In this document: positions 1 through 6,787 of the stretch, in pieces
Layout of the letters: every line of letters begins with the position of its first letter
Numbering within the stretch: position 1 is the stretch's first letter
Origin: Ruminococcus sp.
Lineage (GTDB): Bacteria; Bacillota; Clostridia; Oscillospirales; Acutalibacteraceae
Direction of reading: 5' to 3'
Assembly: GCA_022510985.1 (NCBI GenBank)
Contig: JAFLSL010000004.1
Location: forward strand, 1-16,110
DNA length: 16,110 nt
Notes under the pieces: model-generated
Databases searched by the model: none
Told to the model about the DNA's origin: nothing
The model's input: only the letters and a program-made list of their open reading frames with translations
Translations under genes and position numbers: made by a program

Positions 1-71
1 AGCAACAGCAAATCCTGACTTTTTCGAAGATTTTTGGCAATTTATCATAAAAATTCTAATTAAATCAATAA

Positions 72-94
72 AGCCCGGAGAAAAACTCCGAGCT
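72..94 (-). terminator. Intrinsic terminator after spoVAD
   Basis: Read on the minus strand this is a 9-bp stem (AGCTCGGAG / CTCCGGGCT with one T-G wobble) around a TTTTT loop, followed by TTATTGATTTAATT. The wobble pairs only on the minus strand, which fixes the orientation. It begins 29 bp after the spoVAD stop codon and ends that transcript, so nothing further downstream is cotranscribed unless there is readthrough. Confidence 0.75.
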
Positions 95-122
95 GATTTT
101 TATGGAAAATTTTATTAAATTT

Positions 123-1133
123 TTACTGTGTGCTGATATTCACCAAATGAGCGATTGCGGGTATTGAATTGCCCTGCTGAGAAGAAGTGGGGCTCATAAG
201 TGCTCCTGTTGCGACAAAAAGAATATTTTTGTATTTTCCTTTGTGCATATCAGGCAAAATTGTCGAGCATAAAACTGACGCGGAGCATCCGCAACCCGAA
301 CCGCCTGAGTGAACATCCTGCTTATCACGGTTATAAATCATAAGTCCGCAATCGTTATGCCGACCGACAATATCAACTCCGTCAGCCGAAAGAATATCGT
401 AAAGACATTTAGAGCCGACAAAGCCTAAATCTCCCGTTAAAATCAAATCATAATCCTCGGGCGATGAGCCTGTATCCTCTAAATAATCAAGTATGGTCTG
501 TGCCGCGGCAGGTGCCATAGCAGCCCCCATATTATTGAGGTCACTTATGTTGTAGTCGCGAATTCTTCCGATAGTAGCGTGCCTTATTTTTGCACCCTTT
601 GATTTCTTTTCCAATACACAGCATCCGCTGCCCGTAACTGTCCATTGAGCAGACGGGGTACGCTGACCGCCGTACTCAAGAGGAAATCTATACTGACGTT
701 CCGCACTGCAGAAATGTGAGGACGTAACGCACGCCGAGCAGTTGCTTGCACCGCCGGAAACTGACATTGCCGCCATAATAAGCCCCTGTGCCATTGTCGA
801 GCACGCACCATACTGACCGAGATACGGAATATCAAACTCCTTTAGTCCGTAGCTTGAGCTTATACATTGGTTTAGCAAATCGCCCGCAAAAATCATATCG
901 ATATCATCTGCCTTCTTTTTAGCAGAGTTGAGAGCGAGGATAACCGCCTCTTGTTGAAACAAACACTCCGCAAGCTCAAAGCTTTTTTGCCCTGCATATG
1001 CGTCATAAATCAGCTTATCAAAATTATCTCTCAATGGCCCTTCGCTCTCTTTTTTTCCTGCAACAGAGCCGTAGCCTGTTATATTTATTTCATCCTGAAA
1101 AGTTAATGTGTATTTTCCGGTTCTTTTTATCAC
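123..1133 (-). CDS. spoVAD: Stage V sporulation protein AD
   Basis: This is SpoVAD, a thiolase-fold subunit of the SpoVA apparatus that moves calcium dipicolinate into the forespore and out at germination. At 336 aa it has close to the usual family length (about 338 in Bacillus). Family signatures are visible: GYGSVAG near the N-terminus, YLGQYGACSTMAQGL, SACVTSSHFCSAERQYRFP, the LTGDLGFVGS segment and the GGSGCGCSASVL stretch. No signal peptide or membrane segment is seen, as expected for this soluble subunit that binds dipicolinate in Bacillus. The start is GTG at 1133; an AAAGGATGG ribosome site (1138-1146) lies 7 nt upstream, and an ATG just before it runs into a stop after three codons. 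In most spore formers the gene lies between spoVAC and spoVAE; here the upstream neighbour is a vanW-like gene and a terminator follows, so it is transcribed alone. The family call is firm. Confidence 0.95.
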   Translation of the reverse strand: MIKRTGKYTLTFQDEINITGYGSVAGKKESEGPLRDNFDKLIYDAYAGQKSFELAECLFQQEAVILALNSAKKKADDIDMIFAGDLLNQCISSSYGLKEFDIPYLGQYGACSTMAQGLIMAAMSVSGGASNCSACVTSSHFCSAERQYRFPLEYGGQRTPSAQWTVTGSGCCVLEKKSKGAKIRHATIGRIRDYNISDLNNMGAAMAPAAAQTILDYLEDTGSSPEDYDLILTGDLGFVGSKCLYDILSADGVDIVGRHNDCGLMIYNRDKQDVHSGGSGCGCSASVLCSTILPDMHKGKYKNILFVATGALMSPTSSQQGNSIPAIAHLVNISTQ

Positions 1134-1155
1134 AAAACCATCCTTTCTTTTTCCT

Positions 1156-1185
1156 TATTTTGTGCTAAAAAGAAGGTTTAATTCA
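1156..1185 (-). promoter_or_regulatory. Possible sigma-G-type promoter of spoVAD
   Basis: On the minus strand TGAATT (1185-1180) is followed by a 17-bp spacer and CAAAATA (1162-1156). The sigma-G consensus of Bacillus is about TGAATA and CATACTA, so the matches are 5/6 and 5/7. It would give a very short leader that still contains the spoVAD ribosome site. spoVA operons are sigma-G dependent in Bacillus, which fits, but the -10 match is weak and the area is AT-rich. Confidence 0.35.
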
Positions 1186-1290
1186 ATTAACAATTATGAA
1201 TTTGACGTATACAGAAATGTTTCTGTTGGAAAACAGTCTATCGCAGAATTTATCCTCTCTATCCAAAGTTAGATAGAAACAGAAACGTCT
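1185..1290. repeat. Intergenic repeat copy 1 (diverged)
   Basis: The stretch begins with aattaacaattatgaatt (1185-1202), which matches 17 of 18 bases at 9182-9199. It ends with gcagaa, then tctct, atccaaa, aaac and aaacgtc (1243-1289), found in the same order at 9293-9342. It contains no ORF of note. Internally gtttctgtt (1219-1227) is an inverted repeat of aacagaaac (1278-1286), and tctatc (1258-1263) of gataga (1272-1277), so a folded transcript is possible. The second copy is interrupted by a terminator-like hairpin. The relationship was judged by eye. Confidence 0.4.
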
Positions 1291-1335
1291 GGTGGACATA
1301 AATTTTAAATAGAGAATGCAGGGTATGATGAGGAA

Positions 1336-1372
1336 AATTAAAAATAAAAAAGGCGGCGGAAAATCCGTCGCC
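1336..1372 (-). terminator. Intrinsic terminator after the vanW-like gene
   Basis: On the minus strand GGCGACGGA and TCCGCCGCC (stem 1352-1372, one internal A-C mismatch) enclose a 3-nt loop and are followed directly by TTTTTTATTTTTAATTTT. It begins 19 bp after the stop codon of the vanW-like gene. The strong U-tract is on this strand; read the other way the stem is slightly better (G-T wobble) but the U-tract is poorer and no plus-strand gene precedes it. Confidence 0.75.
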
Positions 1373-1391
1373 TCAGTTTTATTATTTCCCT

Positions 1392-3086
1392 TTATTCCTC
1401 GCCGTTATCGGTATTGTTTTCACCGCTGTTGTCCTCGGTGCTGTCGGTATTTTCCTCGCTTTTCTTGCTCTTTTTTGTTTTTTTCTTGTTTTCAGGCATT
1501 GTTTCGTACTGAGCGGTTTCGTATTTTACAACTCCGTTAACGGTTGTGCGATATGTCGCGGTATCGGGAGTTTTTACTACACCTTTATTCTTAATGTTGT
1601 AGTAGGAATTGCAAATAGTTTCGGTTTTAATAATTTCGCCGTCCTTAAACAGCTCACGGAAGGTTCTAGTGCGGAAATTCTTCTTTTTAACGTCGTAGTT
1701 TTCCGAATGGAGTCTTATATTATCGTAGCTTGGATCCTGATAACCCCAAATATTAACTCTCAGAGTTCTGCCCTCGACCTTGCACTCAATAAACATCTGG
1801 TAGTCGGTTGTGTTCTGCATTCTCAAATCAAGGTTCGGGTAATCGATTGTCGCGTCCTCGCCTGCATAAGCGTAGGATGACGCCCAATAGTGATTATGTC
1901 TTTCGATAATATCCATATTCGCAAACAAACCAGCCTCAAAAATCAGGGTGCTTGCCTGACAAATTCCTCCGCCAACGCCTTGCTTTAGCTTTTTCTCAGA
2001 GATTACAGCCGCTTTTTTGTAACCGTTTGACTCAAGATTCGAGTCGCCCGTACAGTCGTTGAACGACCAAATAGCACCAGGCTCGATAACCGAGCCGTTG
2101 CAAGCCTCGAGGGCAACCCTCATATTGCTGGTTCCGTTTTCGGTATTTGTCGAAACAGATGACGCGGTAGAAAGACCTACGATATTATTTCTTAAATCAT
2201 TTACTGTGATTTCCGGCTTAAGAACATCGCCCTCGGCTTTAACGCTGAGCTTCGACTTGCCTGAGGAGAAAAACTCCGTCAGCTTTTCGGTAAGATTTTC
2301 TTGATGCAGCGTATAGCCGTAAACGCCCTTTTTATATTCAAACCTGTTTCGGGCAAAGGGGTGGAACTTGCTGATTTTTGCATTTTTAGGATTAGCGTTA
2401 ACTTCCTTTGCAAGCTTTTTCACCTGATTTTTAATCGAGTCTTCTTTTATTTCATAAGAAAGCGTAAACTCGGGTTTTTCTGTGGTTTCTTCAGTAATTT
2501 CAGTTGTTTCATTTTCATCAGGCTCATAAATCCCCTGCTCCTTAAGGCTGTAGATTTTCGCAGCGTTAAGGGGAGTATCGTAGTCAAAGTTGTATTCAAA
2601 ATCTTCCTTTGAATATGTTTTATTCGTATTACGTGCGGTAACCGAAAGCTTGATGTCTTTTACCGCATTCATTGAATTTTCCTCGAGCTTAGCCTTAGCA
2701 TCTTTGTAGGAAAGATAGCTTATATCAATTCCTGCAACAGAAACGCCCTCGGAAAATCTAAACGGCAGGCTCTTTTTGTATTCGCGGTACATATTAAATC
2801 CCACAACTCCGATAAGCGAAACTAAACCGGCAACAAGAATAAAGACGGCAATGGTAACAAAAATCTTCTTGCCCTTATTCATCGGCGGTTTTCTTCTTTT
2901 TGCGGGCTTTGCCGAATGCCTAGGTGCGGTACGCGTAGGGGCTGTTCTGCGACGTGGTTCAGAAGAACGGCGTGCTGAAGATTTAGAAGAACGCGTGCGA
3001 CGAGGAGCCGCACGTCTAACGCTTTCGTGCGACCTTGAATTTGAAAAAGTCTCAAAATTATATTTTGAACTGTTATTGTTTTCCAA
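1392..3086 (-). CDS. VanW family protein with peptidoglycan-binding-like domain, membrane anchored
   Basis: This is a VanW/YoaR-type envelope protein of unknown biochemical function; relatives sit in vancomycin-resistance clusters and in many spore formers. With the start chosen here (564 aa) the layout is: a very basic, Arg/Ser/Pro-rich cytoplasmic tail (about 24-70), one membrane helix (about 75-98), an extracellular region resembling the peptidoglycan-binding repeats that usually precede VanW (about 105-300), and the VanW domain (about 302-450) with SNMRVALEACNG, IEPGAIWSFND, GVGGGICQASTLIFEA and ERHNHYW. A possible G5-like segment (about 465-535) and a Lys- then Glu/Asp-rich tail follow. 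The start is TTG at 3086 because GGGAGAAGG lies 7 nt before it; a TTG at 3119 (575 aa) keeps the frame but has only a weak site. The gene is divergent from the glycosyltransferase operon. No convincing promoter was found; TATCAT at 3158-3163 is a weak -10 candidate. Confidence 0.88.
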   Translation of the reverse strand: MENNNSSKYNFETFSNSRSHESVRRAAPRRTRSSKSSARRSSEPRRRTAPTRTAPRHSAKPAKRRKPPMNKGKKIFVTIAVFILVAGLVSLIGVVGFNMYREYKKSLPFRFSEGVSVAGIDISYLSYKDAKAKLEENSMNAVKDIKLSVTARNTNKTYSKEDFEYNFDYDTPLNAAKIYSLKEQGIYEPDENETTEITEETTEKPEFTLSYEIKEDSIKNQVKKLAKEVNANPKNAKISKFHPFARNRFEYKKGVYGYTLHQENLTEKLTEFFSSGKSKLSVKAEGDVLKPEITVNDLRNNIVGLSTASSVSTNTENGTSNMRVALEACNGSVIEPGAIWSFNDCTGDSNLESNGYKKAAVISEKKLKQGVGGGICQASTLIFEAGLFANMDIIERHNHYWASSYAYAGEDATIDYPNLDLRMQNTTDYQMFIECKVEGRTLRVNIWGYQDPSYDNIRLHSENYDVKKKNFRTRTFRELFKDGEIIKTETICNSYYNIKNKGVVKTPDTATYRTTVNGVVKYETAQYETMPENKKKTKKSKKSEENTDSTEDNSGENNTDNGEE

Positions 3087-3295
3087 ATCTAAACCTTCTC
3101 CCGAATTAATCAAAAGCAAAACTTTTCTTTAGAAAGGTCTACTTCCACTCATTACATATGATATACCTTTTTCAAACAAAAATAAAGCAAAATAGCAGAA
3201 TTTGTCACAAAAAAATGAAATTTGTTAAACTTGCACTTATTAGATAACTTTTTATATAGAAATAATTTATAAAATAACTAATATATTTTAATGTA

Positions 3296-3324
3296 TTGAA
3301 TTTTTTTCTATATTTGTATATAAT
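3296..3324 (+). promoter_or_regulatory. Sigma-A promoter of the glycosyltransferase-serpin-flippase operon
   Basis: TTGAAT (3296-3301), a 17-bp spacer and a perfect TATAAT (3319-3324). Transcription would start near 3331 and give a leader of about 43 nt carrying the AGGAG site at 3363-3367. The -35 overlaps the in-frame TTG at 3296, which argues that this TTG is not the translation start. Confidence 0.7.
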
Positions 3325-3373
3325 TATTTATATATGCATAAATGAAAAAGTATATCTAAAACAGGAGTTACGG

Positions 3374-4480
3374 ATGAGGATTTTAATTTTTTCCGCGTCC
3401 ACAGGCGGCGGACACAAACGTGCCGCTATGGCGTTACGGGAATATATTCAAACTAATTCACCCGAAAACGATGTAAAAATCGTAGACGGGCTTGAATTAT
3501 CCGGAAAATTTTATAATAACTTCATATGCCGCGGCTATACGATTCTTGCCAAAAAGATGCCGAGATTTTACGGTAAGCTCTACCGTAATTCCGACCGCAA
3601 ATCCGTACTCAACGATTTTTGCAGTAAGGTCAACAAGTCAAAGAGCAAGCATCTTCTTCCTGCAATTAATGAATTCAAACCCGATGTTATAATTTCGTGC
3701 CACGCTTTTATAACGACCATGCTCGGAGATTTAAAAACTAAAAATAAACTTTCAGCACAGATAATCGCACTCGTTACCGACTTTGCCTCTCACTATACAT
3801 ATATAGCCGAAGGCATAGACCACTATATTGTAAGCAGTCAGAAAATGGTGGACGATTTTAAAACAAGATACAATATCGACCGAGAACACGTTCATCCGCT
3901 CGGAATCCCCGTATTCCAAAAGTTCGCAGTTAAAGCGGACAGAAACGAGCTTGCTAACCAGCTCGGACTTAAGGAGAATACAAAAACCGTTCTCTTTATG
4001 GCGGGAAGTTTCGGGGTAAACGAGGTTCTGAAGGTCTATAAAGATATTGCAGAAAAGGCGAAAGACTGCCAGTTCGTTGTTATTACAGGCAACAACAGAA
4101 TTCTCTACAACAAATTCAAATTTAAAATAAACTCAAACACAAGGCTTCTTATGTTCGTTGATAATGTTGAGGACTATATGCACTGCTCCGATATTATCAT
4201 CACAAAACCCGGCGGACTTACAGTCAGCGAAAGCCTGAGATGCAATCTTCCGATGGCAATATACAGTGCCTTCCCCGGTCAGGAAGCCGATAACGCAAAA
4301 TTTCTTGTGGACATAGGAGTTGCACTTATGCTGAAAAAGCATCCGGGCGACACAATAAACTTACTTTTAAACGACGCACAAAGGCTTAACGCTATGAGAG
4401 AAAACTGCGAAAGAAATTGTGCCGGTAATTCCGCAAAGCTTATTTTGGAGCTTGCTTATTCATTAACGGAGAAAAACTAA
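3374..4480 (+). CDS. UgtP/MGDG-synthase-like glycosyltransferase (GT28)
   Basis: This is a 368-aa two-domain GT-B glycosyltransferase of the MGDG synthase / processive diacylglycerol glucosyltransferase group (CAZy GT28). Such enzymes transfer sugar from a UDP-sugar to diacylglycerol at the cytoplasmic face of the membrane, making membrane glycolipids and, in some Firmicutes, the lipoteichoic acid anchor. Visible evidence is the N-terminal lipid-acceptor motif GGGHKRAA (11-18), typical of the MGDG synthase N-domain, TDFASHYTY in the middle, and the C-terminal nucleotide-sugar motif KPGGLTVSES (278-287) with PGQEADN after it. There is no signal peptide. The start is ATG at 3374, with AGGAG 6 nt upstream; a longer frame from TTG 3296 would begin inside the promoter. 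It is the first gene of a three-gene operon, with 1 nt before the serpin. Sugar and product cannot be read from the sequence. Confidence 0.88.
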   Translation: MRILIFSASTGGGHKRAAMALREYIQTNSPENDVKIVDGLELSGKFYNNFICRGYTILAKKMPRFYGKLYRNSDRKSVLNDFCSKVNKSKSKHLLPAINEFKPDVIISCHAFITTMLGDLKTKNKLSAQIIALVTDFASHYTYIAEGIDHYIVSSQKMVDDFKTRYNIDREHVHPLGIPVFQKFAVKADRNELANQLGLKENTKTVLFMAGSFGVNEVLKVYKDIAEKAKDCQFVVITGNNRILYNKFKFKINSNTRLLMFVDNVEDYMHCSDIIITKPGGLTVSESLRCNLPMAIYSAFPGQEADNAKFLVDIGVALMLKKHPGDTINLLLNDAQRLNAMRENCERNCAGNSAKLILELAYSLTEKN

Positions 4481-4481
4481 A

Positions 4482-5720
4482 ATGAAAAGAATATTATCAT
4501 TAATTCTGATTTGTATAATTTTTTCAGCTGTAATGTGTTCCTGCTCGGGAAATATACCCGGCGAGGATTTGACCGCTAAGGTCAGTGCAGACGAAAGCTC
4601 AACCTACAATTTCAAAAACGCGGAAACCTCGACACCAAGCTCCTACGCAAGCTATAAAAACTCCGCTGTAAACTTCTCGTTTAAAATGCTCTCGAGCATT
4701 TACAGCAACAAAAACAATACCGTGTATTCCCCTTCGGCACTTTACTATCAGCTTTCGCTTTTGCAAAACGCAACCTCTTCGGATACACAAAAGCAGATTA
4801 AACTTTTAACGGGAAAGAATATTGCACTCGACGACCTCAACTCCTGCAACGGATATTTTTTCAGCCGACTTGAAAACCTCAGCAATCCCGAGAAAAAGCG
4901 ATATATCGACATAAACGGCGACATTTTCTTCAATGAGAATATGCCCGTCAGTCAGATTTTTCTGCAGAAAAATGCAAACTTCTATAATCAGAACATTTTC
5001 AGACTGAGCTACACATCGGACAACTTTACCGAAAAGGTCAATTCGTATATATCCGAAAAAACCGAAAATAAGGTTAAGTTTACCGATACCCCCGAGAAAA
5101 CAACAAATCTTTTGCTTTTAAACAGTGCGTTTATGAAAGACAGCTGGCTCGACGGATACAAACGCGACAACATCTCAACCGACACGTTCAGCGGAATTGA
5201 CGGCGACGTTGAGGCTGAGTTTATGAAAAGCACGGAGTATTATATTGCGGACAAAGGTTGTACAGGCTTTGTAAAGGATTTTAAAAACACACCCGCAAAG
5301 TTCGTGGCCCTTCTGCCTAAGGAAAATAATGTTTATAAATTTATAAACAGCCTAAACAGCGATCGCTACTTTGAGCTTATGGATTCTATAAACGTGTTTA
5401 AAACCTGCGACGCTTATCTTCCGCAATTTTCGGCAAACAGCACGTTGAATTTTAAAGATAACTCTAATCTTGAATTTTTAACCAAGCAAGGCAACTACTC
5501 GGCACTGTCCTACAACAAAACCGCAAAAATCTCCGATATCATTCAAAGCCTTGAATTTAAAATTACAGATTCGGGAATCAGTACCAACAAGCTTATTTCC
5601 TCTAATTCGACAAAAAAAGAACCGGACAAAAGAGTACAATTAAACCGACCGTTTTTGTTTATGATAGTTGATAACGAAAGCTATATACCGATTTATATGG
5701 GAGTTATTTCGGTTATTTAA
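4482..5720 (+). CDS. Serpin-family lipoprotein
   Basis: This 412-aa secreted lipoprotein carries a serpin domain. The signal peptide has a hydrophobic core at 4-18 and the lipobox ends at Cys21 (VMCSC), so the protein should be anchored outside the membrane. A Ser/Thr-rich linker (to about 58) leads into the serpin fold: NTVYSPSALYYQLSLL (79-94, helix B region), LLLLNSAFMKDSW (210-222), PAKFVALLPKE (271-281), and the C-terminal NRPFLFMIVDNES (388-400). Counting back from the RPF motif, Gly365 falls at P15 and the loop has exactly the length of alpha-1-antitrypsin, placing P1-P1' at Lys379-Glu380. The hinge, which in inhibitors is small and Ala-rich, reads I-S-T-N-K-L here, with Ile at P14 and Lys at P10. 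Inhibition by loop insertion is therefore doubtful; a substrate-like or structural role is possible. It is probably cotranscribed with its neighbours. Confidence 0.85.
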   Translation: MKRILSLILICIIFSAVMCSCSGNIPGEDLTAKVSADESSTYNFKNAETSTPSSYASYKNSAVNFSFKMLSSIYSNKNNTVYSPSALYYQLSLLQNATSSDTQKQIKLLTGKNIALDDLNSCNGYFFSRLENLSNPEKKRYIDINGDIFFNENMPVSQIFLQKNANFYNQNIFRLSYTSDNFTEKVNSYISEKTENKVKFTDTPEKTTNLLLLNSAFMKDSWLDGYKRDNISTDTFSGIDGDVEAEFMKSTEYYIADKGCTGFVKDFKNTPAKFVALLPKENNVYKFINSLNSDRYFELMDSINVFKTCDAYLPQFSANSTLNFKDNSNLEFLTKQGNYSALSYNKTAKISDIIQSLEFKITDSGISTNKLISSNSTKKEPDKRVQLNRPFLFMIVDNESYIPIYMGVISVI

Positions 5721-5728
5721 GAGGCACT

Positions 5729-6781
5729 ATGAAGAATTCGATTTTTAAACCAAAGTATATATTTAACGCACTCGTTATCGGTCTTTGTGCAGGAATTGTT
5801 TTATACTTTTTCTTCAGCAAAGACGGACTTAACGACCTCATCCATTCCGACACAAACGTAATATGGTACTGGGTAGTTGCAGCCGTAATCTCGCAGCTTG
5901 TGTATATGCTTTTAGAAGCTGTTGTTATTTATATTTTTATAAAAGACGACTATAAAAACTTCCGTTTTATCGACTCCGTAAAGGTTGCCTTTATGGGACT
6001 TTTCTGGTGTGCGATAACGCCGTCGTCAACAGGCGGACAGCCGATGCAGATTTATCTTCTTCATTCAATGAAGGTAAGCATAGGATATTCAACCTCACGC
6101 CTTATGCAAAAGTTTATGATTTTTCAGGTTGTGCTTACATTAATCAGCATAATCTCTGTTTTATTAAACATTCCGTTCATTCTCGCAAGCCGTAATATTT
6201 CCATTATTCTGTTGCTTTTAGCGTTCGGATTTATCTCCCAGCTTGCGGTTACGGGAGTAATTCTTCTCTTCAGCTTTTCTCCAAAGCTTTCGAGAAAGCT
6301 TATTATGTTCTTCGCAAAAATCCTCAACAAAATCAAGATAATAAAAAATGTTGACGAAAAAATAGAAGGCATTGACAAACAGCTCAACACCTTCCACACC
6401 AGCAACAAGGACATCTACAAAAAGCCAAAGCTTTTAGTAAGTGCGATTGTGCTGACCTTTTTCCAATTCATCGCAATGTTCTTTGTTCCTTACTTTATTT
6501 TCCGTTCGTTCGGATTCGACTTCGCGTCACCCATACAGCTTGTATCCTGCCAGTCGTTTGTAAATCTTATGAGCGGAATGATTCCGATTCCCGGCTCCTC
6601 GGGAGCGGCAGAGCTTGGATTTACCGCATTTTTCAGCACCTTCTTTATAGGAGGAACCTTAAAGAGTGCGGCACTTATCTGGCGTGTGATTAACTACTAC
6701 GGAGTAATCGCACTGACAGGTCCGTTCGCCTATATGACAAAGGATAAAACCGAAGAGGCTAAAAACACCTCTGAGGAATAA
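5729..6781 (+). CDS. YbhN / MprF-flippase-domain family membrane protein
   Basis: This is a 350-aa polytopic membrane protein of the lysylphosphatidylglycerol synthase TM region / flippase-like family (UPF0104, YbhN), homologous to the lipid-flipping half of MprF. About eight hydrophobic segments are seen, beginning near residues 12-30 and 43-70. Family marks are ITPSSTGGQPMQIYLL (about 96-111), the mid-protein loop with KIEGIDKQLNTF, and PIPGSSGAAELGF near the C-terminus. It has no catalytic lysyltransferase domain, so it is not full-length MprF. It starts 8 nt after the serpin stop, with AAGAGG (5719-5724) overlapping that stop codon, a tight arrangement. The partner glycosyltransferase suggests it moves or handles a glycolipid; this is inference, since the substrate of YbhN-type proteins is mostly unknown. 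No terminator follows: spoIIE ends 6 bp away on the other strand. Confidence 0.85.
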   Translation: MKNSIFKPKYIFNALVIGLCAGIVLYFFFSKDGLNDLIHSDTNVIWYWVVAAVISQLVYMLLEAVVIYIFIKDDYKNFRFIDSVKVAFMGLFWCAITPSSTGGQPMQIYLLHSMKVSIGYSTSRLMQKFMIFQVVLTLISIISVLLNIPFILASRNISIILLLLAFGFISQLAVTGVILLFSFSPKLSRKLIMFFAKILNKIKIIKNVDEKIEGIDKQLNTFHTSNKDIYKKPKLLVSAIVLTFFQFIAMFFVPYFIFRSFGFDFASPIQLVSCQSFVNLMSGMIPIPGSSGAAELGFTAFFSTFFIGGTLKSAALIWRVINYYGVIALTGPFAYMTKDKTEEAKNTSEE

Positions 6782-6787
6782 CCGGAT

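Noticed and set aside
1-118. Open plus-strand frame 2-118 and a minus-strand ATG at about 48 running off the left edge
   Set aside because: The plus frame runs through the spoVAD terminator and has no start in the window; the minus ATG has no ribosome site. Both are too short to judge.
2776-3132. Plus-strand ORF opposite the vanW-like gene start
   Set aside because: It mirrors the Arg-rich coding of the real gene, has no ribosome site and no recognisable protein features; other antisense frames inside spoIIE, the amylase and malE were rejected for the same reason.
3296-3373. N-terminal extension of the glycosyltransferase from TTG 3296
   Set aside because: The TTG lies in the -35 of a good promoter, the extension is low-complexity Tyr/Ile, and ATG 3374 has an AGGAG site and starts exactly at the family N-terminus.
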